64,000 nucleotides of DNA from Acanthosepion pharaonis (GCA_903632075.3 CAHIKZ030004296.1:1152501-1216500); one strand, 5' to 3'. Shown: positions 41,031 through 52,476, counted from the first letter of the stretch. The notes: generated by a model not told the origin, from the sequence alone. A program made the numbers and translations.

Positions 41031-41660
41031 CACAATGGCCTCTCTTATAACACATGGTTCTGCATAACAATAAATAAATGGCCGTCATTTTGGTGATATT
41101 GTTTCCTTGTCCTTGTTCCAATTTTTATGCAACTTGTTTTGTAAAACATGTTTAAACAATGAAAACAATCAAAAATTGTTCAAATGTTTCACGACCATAA
41201 AACATGAGTAATTGCTATATTCCTTGCAAGAGACCATGGGATGATAATCAAGAAATTTGTTACAACCCAGCTGAATATAATGCACATTCTGACAAAGTGA
41301 AGATACAGAAAGCTTTGACTGTAATTTATTTGATAAAAGGAAACCCAACTGAAAATTAAGATGTGCAAAGAGTCACTTAAGAGAAGAAAAAAAAAAGGTA
41401 TTTGAAGCCATTGACACTCCAAATGTGTGAAATATCATGATGCAACATAATGAAGAATTGTAATTTTTTTTATATGGATCAAGTGTTGAATCATAATATG
41501 TGTGTGTTTATTGGCCAGGGTGTCTGAGTTTTTAATACATGAAGAGTTAATTGTTAATTCTTAGAAAAGATAGCTATTCATTTTGGAAAACTAAGAGGGA
41601 TAATGGTACAGATAAATTCATGGCTAGTTTAGGTATCAAATCCTTTTATACCAATGTTCC
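41031..41660. other. No recognised feature
   Basis: AT-rich sequence. The 77-codon minus-strand frame at 41189-41422 is hydrophobic but unrecognised. Confidence 0.35.
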
Positions 41661-41665
41661 TATCA

Positions 41666-41666
<1 letters not shown>

Positions 41667-41692
<26 letters not shown>
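41667..41692. repeat. (TA)n microsatellite
   Basis: About 13 TA units preceding Rep-E. Confidence 0.85.
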
Positions 41693-41698
<6 letters not shown>

Positions 41699-41863
41699 GC
41701 TCAAACACTAATATAAATTCCAATTTGTAGGTCTAATGAATTGTGCTGTGATTATGATTTGAATGTAATAAATTATAACCATGAAATATTAGTGTTTGAG
41801 CCTTTTATATTATATTCTTGCTCTGTCTATGACATAGAGCTCTATCTGGATTCTATTCTCTTG

Positions 41864-41870
<7 letters not shown>
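41693..41870 (+). repeat. Rep-E copy
   Basis: caatttgtaggtctaatgaa through tctggattctattctcttga. The start (gctcaaacactaatataaat) is the inverse of the distal part, so this copy too has a remnant of an inverted arm. Confidence 0.7.

Positions 41871-41913
<43 letters not shown>
41869..41913. repeat. (TA)n microsatellite
   Basis: About 22 TA units at the end of Rep-E, followed by a TTGACTACTACTAA spacer like that of the 23.1-kb minisatellite. Confidence 0.9.
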
Positions 41914-41914
<1 letters not shown>

Positions 41915-41974
41915 ACTACTACTAATATATATATATTACTTTAATAAAAATAAAACAGACTCTTTCACATATAA

Positions 41975-42238
41975 AATTTTTTTTTAATCACTTCACCTCA
42001 AGCAAGGCATTAAGGCCACTAAAACACAGGGGGTTCCAGGGAGTGAAAGTGAAAAAGATAACTAAGAATAGGGAGGATTGATGAAAAGTTAAGAAATGAA
42101 CAGGATTCAGGAAGATGGCAATTGACATTACGTCTAAATTTTTGAAGATTATAGTTATCAGAGAAGCAAGAAATCAGAAGGGAGTTCCACAGGAGGTAAG
42201 TGTGAGAAAAGAAAAAATTAGTGTAAAAGTGGTGGTTG
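41975..42238 (-). pseudogene. LINE-A 3' end
   Basis: The minus strand reads TYLLWNSLLISCFSDNYNLQKFRRNVNCHLPES, the family's RLWNSLP...FP..YNLQ.FK.NVN motif. The 3' terminus is cttgaggtgaagtgatt followed by A's. A (CA)n array cuts its 5' side. Confidence 0.7.

Positions 42239-42239
<1 letters not shown>

Positions 42240-42298
<59 letters not shown>
42240..42298. repeat. (CA)n microsatellite
   Basis: About 28 CA units between two LINE-A fragments of the same orientation. Confidence 0.95.
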
Positions 42299-42300
<2 letters not shown>

Positions 42301-42354
42301 CTAATTATGTTCTTTCATGTTGTGTATGGGAGGAAGTGCTGAGCAACCCTCTTT

Positions 42355-42832
42355 TCAAAATCAAACCAAATGACCAAACCTCAGAAGTGATAGAGGAAAG
42401 GATGAAGAGAAGGATGGGGAATAGACCAAGGCATCTGGAGATGCCAATTGACATTGCATTTGAATATTTGAAGATCATAGCTATCAGGGAAGCAAGAGGA
42501 AGAAAGTTCCACAGATAAGAAGTGCAAGACATGAAGCTATTGGAGTAGAAGAGACAGCTACATTTAACCGTTTCAACAGTGAAAGGGTGGGACTGAGATG
42601 CCAACCTAGCAGCACATTTAAATTCATGCAGTTTGTGAACCAGTGAAAGTAGCTTATCAGATCAGTTACCATGAAAGTATTTGTAGGAAAGACAGAGGGA
42701 AGCGACTGCACATCTGTGAGAGGGTGACTGTAAACAAGATGCTAGATCAGGGCCAATCACATTGCATATCTGTCTCTGGATTTTGTTGAGGACCTTAAGA
42801 TGAACAGCGGGTGCAAGGGTGAATTTCTAAAC
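42355..42832 (-). pseudogene. LINE-A C-terminal region, second tandem fragment
   Basis: Minus-strand pieces include HPFTVETVKCSCLFYSNSFMSCTSYLWNFLPLASLIAMIF, and in a second frame the LQRQICNVIGPDLASCLQ and SLCLSYKYFHGN equivalents. It overlaps in content with 41975-42238, so two partial LINE-A copies lie in tandem. Confidence 0.7.
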
Positions 42833-42835
42833 CCT

Positions 42836-43100
42836 GTTCTGCTATGTTTTCAAGTTCGTCAAGTATGCTATGTGTTGTTTTCCTCTGTCCCTCAATCTGT
42901 CCTGTGAATAATAGATTTTCCAAGTTGTCCTTCATTGCACCAGAAATTTCAATGGTTTCATTCCTGATGTTAAGTATAAGTTTCCTTTTTGTTTCCATTT
43001 TCTCTAAAACTTTGTTGTTACTCATATGTTCAGTCCATGGTATCCTCGTAAAATCCATGAATTTTGTTATTGCTTGTGCAAATGAAAGCCCAATCTTTCA
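42836..43100 (-). pseudogene. LINE-D (RTE-like) C-terminal fragment
   Basis: An 87-codon minus-strand frame reads MDFTRIPWTEHMSNNKVLEKMETKRKLILNI, then NLENLLFTGQIEGQRKTTHSI. It corresponds to the family's RRMLRIPWTEH.SNEEVL.KM..KR.LI..I and LENL.LTG.IEG.R.R.R. It joins LINE-A on its left. Confidence 0.75.
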
Positions 43101-43430
43101 CTTGCATTTCATATGAGTTCTTCATCATCTTCCCTCTTGAAAATCTTCCAGGCAGAAACATGGACCAATGGATAAGTGTATCAAATCAATTTTTTCCCAC
43201 CACTTTCTCTTGGTTCCGGGATGATTGCAAAATCAACAAGAAAGGTGTCATCAAAAACAACCCAAAACCTCTATTCCTGTTTAGATCCCTCAAAATAATG
43301 ATAGCTGTATCCTTTCCTTAATTCTTGGTCAGTAGAAGATAAAACATTTTGGAATATAATGAACGGACATTGTTATGACCAAGCACTAATGAGTCACAAG
43401 AAATCAGGCAGATATTGACTCATCTTTGAT
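43101..43430. other. No recognised feature
   Basis: Nothing recognised. Confidence 0.35.
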
Positions 43431-43433
43431 AAA

Positions 43434-43761
43434 TGAGAGAGAGAGAGAGGAAGAAAGAAGGAATGATTATGGGTGTTCAGTGGGAGAGAGAGAGAGAGAG
43501 AGAATGTGAATGAAAGAGAGAGTGTGTGTGCATGTAAGTGGAAGTGAGAGAGAGAGAGTGTGTGTGTGGGTGTGGAGATGTGAAAGAATGTCTGTAAAAA
43601 GGTGAGAGAGTAAGTAAGAGTGTGTCACAGAGAGAGAAAATGTGTGTCTGTATGTGAGTATGTCAAAAAGAGAGAGCTTGTGTATGTGTGTGTCAAAGAG
43701 GGATTGAATGTGTGTGTGTCAAAAAAGTATGTATGTGTGCCAAAGAGTGAATGTGTGCATA

Positions 43762-43796
<35 letters not shown>

Positions 43797-43950
43797 ACAA
43801 GTGTCAGAGAGACAAAGTGTGCACATGCATATAGCATGTATGTGTGTCAAAAAGAGTAAAAGGAAAGTGGGTGCATGTGTATATGTGCATGCATCTCAAA
43901 GAGAGACAAGTGTATATGCAGGTGTGTGAGTACATGCTTACAGAATGTAA
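43434..43950. repeat. Compound GA/TG minisatellite
   Basis: Alternating (GA)n, (TG)n and tgtcaaa(a)agaga units with a loose 25-35 bp period. A longer (TG)n run lies near 43765-43795. Cys-Val-rich translations here are artefacts. Confidence 0.9.
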
Positions 43951-44745
43951 ACGTTTATTTATTGTTCTGATATTGTTACTAAACTAATCAGAAATCTTTT
44001 TTTTTTGTCTTATGAGCAAAATTCCTGACATTTAAGCATCAAATATTTTTCCAAGAGCTGAAAAAAAAATCATTTTTGTCATCTGGTCAGATTTTGGCAA
44101 GTGGAGTTGGCCAAGAAGTTTTCAGCACTCCTCATAGTAATTATTATTTTTTTTTAACATAATAATCAAATCTCCGGGCTTCATTTTTAATGTCATTTGG
44201 TCATTTTAAATAATTATTATCTATGCATTTGTATCACTGTGTAACACTTTTCAACTTAACTCCTAGAGGTCATAGCCTAATATATTATACTATTTTGGAA
44301 TCAGACCATCTCCATGAACAAATTAAAACATTCTGGGCTGGATCTGGACCCACAATCCTAAAAGTTTGGATTCCCAAGTTTTCATTATTGCAATTGCTTT
44401 TGATGATTTTTTACATGAATTTTTGTGACAACTTATTTTGTAAAATAACAATTTTTATAACTTGGAAATAAATTTGGGAATAACCAAAATTAATTGTGAA
44501 ATCCAGCGAAAGTCACCCATGAAATAAAAATAATTGTTTGTACAAAAATTAAGGACCTACATACATCAAATTGTTTTTAAATTAAGTGGCGGCAGAAGAA
44601 TTATAGGTAAGCTTAAATATTAATGCTATACGTAAATGCGGCGATCAATTTTGAGTTCTTCTGCAGTTTATTGTTGCCTATCACATCTACTCTTCTCTAG
44701 CGATTGTGATGAAGCTCTAATCAAGATCCCTCTGCAGGAGCTAGC
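43951..44745. other. No recognised feature
   Basis: AT-rich sequence. No coding frame of substance. Confidence 0.4.
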
Positions 44746-44749
44746 TCTT

Positions 44750-45615
44750 TTTTTTTTTTTTTAAGCATTTCACCCCAAGCAAGGTGAGAAGCCACTTGGA
44801 CACAAGGGGTTACAGAAGATTTGGAGCAAGATCAGATAGGAGTGATAGAGGAAAGGATGAGGAGAAGGATAGTGGATAGATCAAGGCAACTGGAGATGTC
44901 AATTGACATTATATTTGAATATTTGGAGATTATAGCTCTCAGGGAAACTAGAATAGGGAAGGGAGTTCCACAGGCGAGAGGTACAAGACATGAAGCTATT
45001 GGAGTAGAAGAGACGGCTACATTTAGGAGTTTCGACAGTGAAAGGGTGAGAGCTGGGTGCCAGCCTCGTAGGGCGCTTGAACTCATGAAGTCTGGGAACC
45101 AGCGAATGCCGCTCCTCGGAGCAATTGCCATGAAAGTATTTGTAAAAAAGACAGAGAGAGGTGACAGCGCGTCTGTGAGAGAGTGACTGTAGACAAGATG
45201 CCAAAATAAAGCCAACCACATTGCATATCCGCCTCTGGAGCCTATCAAGAACCCGAGGCAAACAGAAGGGGCTCCAGACCATATATGGCAGCAATACTCC
45301 ATGCAAGGGAGAATTGTTGATTTGTAGATCTGGAGGATCGATTCCGGGGAGAAAAATTTCCTGGCGTGGCACAGGCAGCCAACTTTCCTTGCAGTGGACG
45401 AAGCAATTGACTCAATGTATTTGTTCCATCTCAGGTCAGCAGTCAACGTGAGACCGAGCAGGCACAGGGAGGTGCTCTCGAGAAGTTGAGCGTCAGACAT
45501 TCTAATGGAGGGCAGGGAAGGATCTCTGTGGTGAGTAATAGAGAGCAGTTTTGTTTTTGAGGCATTAAAGTTGACCAGCCAATTCCTGCCCCAGTTCACA
45601 ACCAATTGGAGGTCC
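44750..45615 (-). pseudogene. LINE-A reverse transcriptase C-terminal half, best-preserved copy
   Basis: The minus-strand frame from 45605 reads NWGRNWLVNFNASKTKLLSI, ESTSLCLLGLTLTADLRWNK and SPESILQIYKSTILPCMEYC. This is the thumb-side region after the YADD motif of jockey/CR1-like LINEs. One frameshift near 45245 moves the true frame to 44899-45372, which continues LDRLQRRICNVVGFILASCL, SLSHRRAVTSLCLFYKYFHG and RLWNSLPYSSFPESYNLQIF to KYNVN. The 3' end is cttggggtgaaatgctt with A's. GC content is higher than in the other copies and few stops are present, so this insertion is the youngest LINE-A here. The RT palm and endonuclease are missing (5' truncation). Confidence 0.85.
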
Positions 45616-45845
45616 TAAATACAGCCTGATATTTATTAAAAACAAGTTTAACTAACTAAAGAAGATACAAGATTAAATAAATCTTTAGTTTCAAATCAAA
45701 ATCTCTGAATAAATTAATTAACTGTTACTATGATTCTTCGATATTCATCAGCAAATTATTGACAAAATCAGGCATTTTCCAAGAAAATATTTATTTTTCT
45801 CAAATTATCATAATTGCTATTTCCATGGCAAATGTTCTGACATGC
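45616..45845. other. No recognised feature
   Basis: AT-rich. Nothing recognised. Confidence 0.35.
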
Positions 45846-45849
45846 TACA

Positions 45850-46160
45850 TTCATTGGTTCCTGTAGTTCAGCTAAGTTTTGCCATGTCAGGTACACTGGG
45901 ACAAATCATCATCATTCCCTTAGTAAAGAGGAAGTTCCATTCAGGTAGCTTCTTCCCAAGAACAACTCTGGAACAAATTCCTGAGAGGGTACTTTCTTGA
46001 TTGCTACAATCTTAACCTCTTCTACTCTCAGGTCAACTTATCTTTCCTATATATTCTCATAAACTGTACTTATCTCCTCTTGCACTCATACAATTACCTC
46101 AGTAACACTCTAACTAGAGTGGCTCTTGGGCCTTGTATTGAGTGAATAATTAGTAAAAAA
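45850..46160 (+). pseudogene. LINE-B 3' end
   Basis: Frames approximate VPFR-LLPKN..TLEQIPERVLS, the family's ..FHSSSFFP.T..LWNRLPRGCF, then the 3' region ggtcaacttatctttcctat, gagtggctcttgggccttgt and gaataattagtaaaaa. Strongly mutated. Confidence 0.55.
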
Positions 46161-46655
46161 AAAATTACACAGATCATTAAATTAGAATTTCAATAAATAT
46201 TATTTTACAAGCATATATAAGTACCTTCATATGAGATAATGTTTTAAAATCTGGTCTTGCAATTGTTACTTCTGAACAGTGAATTTGGTTGTCAATGGAT
46301 GCTCCATACATGTTGCCTTTTGCCAAACCATGTTAAGTTTAGTAGATAACAATTTTATAAGTTAATATGCTTAACAGATTTATATATGAGCATCAAAACT
46401 TCTTCACATATTAGAATAGAATGATTGCAAGAGTCATGGAGTATGAAAAATTCTAAAACATGAAATTCTAAAACATTGTACTGTGAGGAAAATAATAGAT
46501 AAATTACCAATAAAATATACTATTTCTCAAGGAAAATCTTGGAGGGGTGGATTTTATTGCAAAAATCTGAGCCTTCATCACACACAGATACTGTCATCTT
46601 AGACATTTGAATGTGTTTTGGGAGGAGGGTAAATTACCATCTGAATTTGTAAAAT
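46161..46655. other. No recognised feature
   Basis: AT-rich. Nothing recognised. Confidence 0.4.
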
Positions 46656-46659
46656 AATG

Positions 46660-46990
46660 ATTTTTTATCATCATTCTCCATTTGGATGATTGTTTTCATC
46701 TTTGTTGTTATTACCACGTTTCGATCAATTGTGCTCTTCAGCCTTCTTCAGGTGTCTTTTGATTTAGATAACTTTCAGGGAATTTTGAATTTAGCATTTT
46801 AAACAACTAGATTGTTCTCATTCCACAATCCATGTCTAGGGATATCTTGTCTTGTTTCTTTTACTACTGCACAGTTATTGCTCACCCTATTTTCACTGAG
46901 TCTGTACTAACCAGCCCAGGGATTGAACTTACAATTACTGTGTCACCAAATTCACAAACCAATGCATTTATTGAGTAGGCAATTTTTTTA
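46660..46990 (-). mobile_element. SINE-3 copy, diverged
   Basis: The minus strand carries cacctgaagaaggctgaaga, cgaaacgtggtaataa and a tail like catccaaatggagaatgatg. The head region (tactcaataaatgcattg..gttcaatccctggg) keeps a box B-like gtaagttcaatcc. Confidence 0.55.
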
Positions 46991-47878
46991 AATTATTATT
47001 TTGCCAAAAAAAAAATAATGTATATATGGAAAATACATGTTGAAAAATATTAAAACCTTTATTCTTAAAAAGATATTTTTCACACAAAATTCAACAAAGA
47101 TTGATGTCGTAGTTTATAGTTACAGAGTAAATTTGGCAACTTTTAAAATTTTTCATGTAAGAAATTTGAGCACACAGTAATTTGTTTTCTTAAATTCATA
47201 CATTTCTTCAATTATAATTTGCGTTTTTTTTTTTTCTGGTTAAAACGTTTAATATGCCCAAATTTGGTCTTGTTGAAAATAGAACAAATATATAATCTCA
47301 CAGAGGAAAAGCTATATCTTTTAGGTTAAGTAAAAAGGAATTTTTATTCAAAATAAATATATAAAATTATATGTGGTAGGGGTTAAATTTAATTTTGTCT
47401 TTCACTGATCTTCAACCCATTTTAAGATAATGCTTAAAACAGAAAAGTAAAAGAATTAGCATTTTTTCTTCTGCCAAGAAAGAAAATTCCATCAAGTCAT
47501 AATACGCAAGGTTATTCAGCATTATCTACTTGTCACATTTTCATTCATTTTAAAATATTTTTTGTTTGATTGGCTTCTGAAAAGTAAAATTTCTCTAAAT
47601 TTAGTAAATTCAGGTTTCCCCCCCAAAAAATAACTAGAATAATAGACAAATGTTGGTGGGAGTGATCTGAAAGTGCTTGGTTCTGTCCTAGGTCTCAGCA
47701 TAGAAACTATTTTTTTTTCATATGTAAATTTTTCTTTTGGTTGCATTGTCCATAGTCTTTCAAAGACTGCAATACATTTAAAAATTCATAAACAAAAGTA
47801 AATCTTGGAATGTCAGCAACTCTTCTCAAAGTTACAGCCAATTGTTTTTGTTGCTCAATATTTTTTTTATATATTTAA
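46991..47878. other. About 0.9 kb without a recognised feature
   Basis: AT-rich. The 74-codon minus-strand frame at 47522-47746 is unrecognised. Confidence 0.4.
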
Positions 47879-47880
47879 TT

Positions 47881-48065
47881 GGATGCACAGGTAGCCGTAT
47901 GGTTAACAGTTTGGAATCACTAAATCAAGTTCAAATTCAAGTTGAGTTTGTTGCATTCACTTTTGTACAAATATCCATGAAAAAAGTATGAATCTATCTG
48001 TTCTCCCTCAGGGTTCTTTAGCCTTGGTTGGCAACTAGTCTAGGAAAAGGACAAATCTGAATTAA
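47881..48065 (+). mobile_element. SINE-2 copy
   Basis: Head cgtatggttaacagtttgga, box B-like aattcaagttgagtttgttg, acaaatatccatgaaaaaag, and the end cttggttggcaactagtcta. Confidence 0.6.
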
Positions 48066-48376
48066 AAACCAGAGATATGTTTAGATACTTTCTGGCACAC
48101 TGTGCACCGTTTTTCTGTTATCAGTTCTTCTACAAAGTGTTGCAAAGTCTGATTGGTACTGTACAAGCTTTGACTATGATAATCAAATCAGATGCAGGTA
48201 ATTTGGTGGCTTGGTTCTAAGAACTAAATTGTTAGGCCCTCAAATAATGTGGTTAACTGGAGAGTCTTGACATATATGTGATCATCTATGCCTGTAGCAA
48301 ATGCAAATGGCAACACACAGTGTTTATTTTCAAGCATGTTTTTGAGTTAAATTTACATTGTGCAGCAAATGAGTTT

Positions 48377-48720
48377 TTTTTAATCATTTCACCCCAAGCA
48401 AAGCAATAAAGCCACTAAGACGCAAGGGGCTACTGAAAGTGAAAGAAACAGAGCAAAACAATAAAAGAACAGGATTCAAGGAAACAGAAAATGTTGATTG
48501 ACATTGCATTTAAATTTTTGAAGATTGTAGTTGACAGAAAAGCAGGAAGCTGGAAAGGAGTTCTACAAGTGAGTAATGTGAAAGAAGAAACTGTTAATAT
48601 AGAACATATCGTTATATCTAGCCATTTCGACTTTAAGATGATTAGGCCTTGACCCCAATCTAGTAATACAATTAAATTCATAAAATCTAAGTATCAAAGA
48701 GGAGAGTCAAGTCATTTCAA
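48377..48720 (-). pseudogene. LINE-A 3' end
   Basis: The minus strand reads MNLIVLLDWGQGLIILKSKWLDITI.., LTCRTPFQLPAFLSTTIFKN and AMSINIFCFLES, in the same off-frame pattern as the other LINE-A tails. It ends in cttggggtgaaatgattaaa. Diverged and truncated. Confidence 0.65.
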
Positions 48721-48837
48721 AATATAGGCAAACATGACTCTCCACAAGTTCCTCCTCTTTATTATCTATGAATTGTCAAGCATTACTGGGAAAGATGATG
48801 AAGTGATTTCCTGTTGCCATTTTTACAGGTTGGCATT

Positions 48838-49022
48838 CAAAGTTTACATTCTTTTAGCCTGGTTACCACCAAGGCTAGAGAGCCCAGTCTACCCTTCTGG
48901 GCAGAGATGGATGCCTTTCCCAAGGGCATGTGTGTGAAAGTGAACACAACTCACTAGTGCAGAATTTGAACTCAGCTCCCCAATTTCACTGTGCCAATAT
49001 CCATTATACTACCAAACATCCG
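48838..49022 (-). mobile_element. SINE-2 copy
   Basis: Reverse complement shows agtataatggatattggcac at the head, gagttcaaattctgcactag as box B-like sequence, cccttgggaaaggcatccat, and the end tggttaccaggctaaaagaa. Confidence 0.6.
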
Positions 49023-49112
49023 AACAGAAAGTTAAATATTTCCAAAAATAATACCACACTTCCACCATCTCTAATTTTTTAAGGTAGTCAGTTAAAAAAA
49101 GAAAAGAAAGAA

Positions 49113-49217
49113 GTGCTTATGGCTATATCACATTGAAATATTGGGTCCTGTCCAATCAGCAAGGTTAAGCTTGGTCAGTACAAGTGACTGCTGGTGAATA
49201 CCAGGTGCAACAGGCCT
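49113..49217 (+). pseudogene. Degenerate 5S rRNA-like sequence
   Basis: The order gcttatggctatatcac, ggtcctgtccaatcagcaag, gttaagc, ttggtcagtacaagtg, ctggtgaataccaggtgcaa and caggcct follows 5S rRNA (GTCTACGGCCATACCAC.., CTCGTCTGATC.., AAGCTAAGC.., TTAGTACTTGGATGGGAGACC.., GGGAATACCGGGTGC.., AGGCTT). It is 105 nt instead of about 120, with a gap just after the ttaagc motif that removes part of the internal promoter. It could be a 5S pseudogene or the head of a 5S-derived SINE. No poly-A or body was identified. Confidence 0.6.
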
Positions 49218-49800
49218 AGCAAGCTGGTAATGATATAATCTCACTACTTATACTAACAGAAAACCTCAATATATAGAGGTGCTTCTGAACTGACAGGTCA
49301 TAAGACTTACCTGGAGTTGGGTGAGTGGGTGTGGTATATCAGTTTAAAATTTTGCAAATAAAATATGAGATGTTCAATATAACATTTTATTTGTAATACC
49401 TTTTAACTAATGATCATTTTAAGGGGGGGTGCTTTATAATGATTCTATGTTTGGTCAGTGACAATTTGGCGATAAATAAGCCTCTTTTTACCCTGTTAAG
49501 CTGATAATTGGTCTGTTCAACTCATATGAAAATTAGAGAGCAGATTAGGAGAATCAGTGTTCAATAAGTACATAATCCAACAAATCCAACATGATTTTAA
49601 CAAAGCATCAGATTAATGGATTTAATAAAAGGATTAAGCATAAATTGTTTGAAATCATTGGAGCTCATCTCAATTGGCTATAGAAAAAAAATCTATATCG
49701 TGATGTCAAAGAATAATGAGAACAGTAATATCAGCTTATCAAATGGATTGTTCGCATAAGAGAAAAGATAAAAAAGTGTCTTACATTCCCCAAGTCACTG
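49218..49800. other. No recognised feature
   Basis: Nothing recognised. If the 5S-like sequence is a SINE head, its body would lie at the start of this stretch. Confidence 0.35.
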
Positions 49801-49813
49801 AATATACTGTGAC

Positions 49814-49814
<1 letters not shown>

Positions 49815-49880
<66 letters not shown>

Positions 49881-49890
49881 GTGTGTGTGT
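49815..49890. repeat. (TA)n(TG)n microsatellite
   Basis: TA, TG and GTAT repeats. Confidence 0.9.
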
Positions 49891-49904
49891 ATTATTCAGA
49901 CTTG

Positions 49905-50000
49905 TATCCTTATGGATGTGCAGATAATGGTTAGCAGCTCAGAACAAGAAATCAATGAACCTAAAAGTTAAAGTCTAGTACCTTCATTTACTCTTTTCAG
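49905..50000 (+). mobile_element. SINE-2 head fragment
   Basis: gtgcagataatggttagcag, ctcagaacaagaaatcaatg, then the resemblance fades. Only the tRNA-like head is present. Confidence 0.45.
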
Positions 50001-50439
50001 TACTGATGGGGTTTTACTTCCTAACCTTTTATTTGAAGTAGTATGGAATGTCAGTACCTTGATTATGCCATTATTTTCTCTTCAAGTTACATGTGATATC
50101 CATTTTAGCTGTTGTTGCTCTTGAAAGTTCTCAAGTGATGGGGTTTATGCTATTTGTGATTCTATACAGTCAGTCCACAAGATTCAAATAAGTATGGTCT
50201 TCCACAAGACATAAAACTCAAAGTCTTTTTTAAGCATGGATCTTGATGACAGCTTAGGCATTTCTGAGTGGGTTTGGCACCATGCATGACATCCATATGA
50301 AAGTCTCAGTCTGATAAGACTATTTAAAAAACAAGACTCAAGTTTTTAGGTTAATTTATTGATTTTGTAGCAATTTGGGGTATTGGGGAAAACTACCTCT
50401 AGTGCAGCCTATTCTATGTTTAATTTTTTTTCTGCTATA

Positions 50440-50770
50440 CTAAATTTGCTATAACTGATCTATACATTGCATTTGAAGTATTTATCAAGTATTTGAAGTG
50501 TTTAGTATTTATAATAGCACATCCTGAATTTTTATGATGGATCCAAGGTATGTGCCATCACTGCTTTCATTCCAATTCCAGATCATAGTTTCTGTTTTGG
50601 AAAGATTTATCTTGTGTCCTATTTCTTAGAACACTTGGAAGAGGATGCTGATTTTCGGTTCAAGATCATTTTTATCCCAACTAAGTATATATATGTCATC
50701 GGCATATCTCCACTCAGAAAATGTGAGAATTTCCCTAAACAATTTTGTATTTAATTCTAATTTCCTTCAC
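50440..50770 (-). pseudogene. LINE reverse transcriptase palm fragment with YADD
   Basis: The minus strand reads EILTFSEWRYADDIYILSWD, a stop-free run to LEPKISILFQVF, a stop, then IGHKINLSKTETMIWNWNES and GTYLGSIIK. YADD (50695-50706) is the catalytic motif C of reverse transcriptases, followed by the usual G.KIN..KTE.M. The fragment fits LINE-D or a relative. It is not LINE-A or LINE-B, which read YADDT..Y. Truncated at both ends. Confidence 0.7.
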
Positions 50771-51080
50771 CGAGGTTCAGATTAGAGGTCAACATGAAAG
50801 TAGAAGATATTTGACTCATATTCAACTGGAACTTACATAAAATAAATTAAAACAAAGGCTGTAACTGATCAAGATTGGTAGGCAAGCTTAAAATCTACCA
50901 TATTTTGAAGGCCTTACTAGAGTAAAACTGATCTTGATTTTCTTTTTTTGAGAAACAATAATCAGCAAGAAGGGACAATCCTTTGAATAACAAGCAATAT
51001 AGGTTTCATTTGGCTTTGTCCACTGCTGATATTCTATCATTACTCCCAGAATCAGTGATTCACTGGGTAATAAATACATT

Positions 51081-52476
51081 TCAAGGATGATCACATTAGG
51101 TATTTCGAAGGCCTATGACAAGGTGTGGCATAGAGGGTTGCTTCACAAGCTTTCCAGTTATATAATCACTGGAAGAATCTTCTCAATTATCAAGTTCTTC
51201 CTAAAGAGCTTGTCCCTGAAAGGAGTGTTAATGGTCAGTTTTCATCAGTCCAAGTTTCTATTTTACCTTAACGAACTGCCTAAGAGTATACTCTAATTTT
51301 TTATTGAATGTCTATGCTGATGACACAAAAGCATATGGGAACATCTCCAAAACTCTAGATGACCATTTTGGCAGCTGATCTCTACTCTGATTTAGCTCAA
51401 ACAGTTCAGTGACAGAAAAACTGACTGGTTATATTCAATGACTCGAAAATCAAACTGGTGACATTCCATTGTCACTGAACAGATCCTGAATTTTCACCGT
51501 TTGTGATGGCAACAAACACTCGTTTGACACTTTTGTAATTTCAACAAATACTCATCATCATTTTCAGAATGCTCTTTGTAGTAGAGACTTTGTAATCGCA
51601 GATAACTATAGTATGCTGTTGAACAATACTGGTATGAGAGGCCTTTGAATAACACTTACACTAATAGTACTTCCTCAATAATACTCACTCGAAAGTAGCC
51701 TGTATAGCAATCTGAATAGAGAAATAGTATAGTGAATAGAGTAGAGAATAGCAATCTGTATAGTAATAGAGGATAGACTAGAAACGGCGATCCAAATAGT
51801 AATAGAGGATAGACTAGAAATACAGATCAATTAGACATCATGCTACCTTCCATATATATGTTTCCTCTATGGATACGTGGTCCACTTGATTCAATAATGG
51901 GATTGCCTGTATTTGCTCACTGGTGATCTATGTTCAAACTGAAGTGTCAGTAGTGACACTATTCCTATATAACATCACTTATCAGGATAAATGCCTTAAG
52001 AGCCTAAGTTCAACCCAGACCTCAAGTTGAATCTGTACATATGATTCCTTGATTAAGATGCTGGAAAAATGGTCAGTTCCCTGTTCAACTCCAGTAAGTA
52101 CCTGACTCCTTCTGCTATTCTCTACCTTCATAAGAGCCAGATCAGGCCCAAAATGGAGTACTGCTGCCATATATGGGCAATGTTGAATTATTTCCCACCC
52201 AACAACCCCTTTGCCACAGATGAAATGTTGCAAGTCTCTCATTACTCTATTGGTATTTCCATGATAAGAGTTCAGACAAACTACATTCCTTAATACTACC
52301 AGCTCTAACCTGCCAAGCATTGTAGTGAGTCACCCTCATTACCTTTGTATTCTATTGGTAAGATGTAATTTCCACTCAAGCAGTTTCTTCCCACAAACTA
52401 TTACTTTGTGGAACCGACTCCCAAGAGGATGCTTCCCTGATCACTACAATCTTGACCTATTTGAATCTAGAATTAA
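51081..52476 (+). pseudogene. LINE-B reverse transcriptase, 5' part of the interrupted copy
   Basis: ITLGISKAYDKVWHRGLLHK is RT motif A (usually LD.SKAFDKVWH, so its catalytic Asp is Gly here). GRIFSIIKFFLKSLSLKGVL and NELPKSIL follow. After a frame change, VYADDTKAYGNISKTLDDH has the YADD motif at 51313-51324. Then come VTFH-type sequence, a ~425-bp foreign block (51560-51985), and LKFNPDLKLNLYI with AGKMVSSLFNSSKYLTPSAI and QIRPKMEYCCHIW. The tail FPQTITLWNRLPRGCFPDHYNLD runs to the insertion point at 52476. The protein is inactive. Confidence 0.8.
51560..51985. repeat. Foreign block inside LINE-B with a ~35-bp tandem unit
   Basis: The LINE-B frame is lost here and resumes at about 51990. 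The block contains agtaatagaggatagactag twice in succession (from about 51758), preceded by shorter related pieces (gaatagagaaatagtatag). No terminal repeats were recognised. Confidence 0.5.

Noticed and set aside
43620..43929. Cys-Val-rich frames as a venom- or mucin-like peptide
   Set aside because: They are translations of (TG)n/(GA)n minisatellite, with no signal peptide and frames open on both strands.
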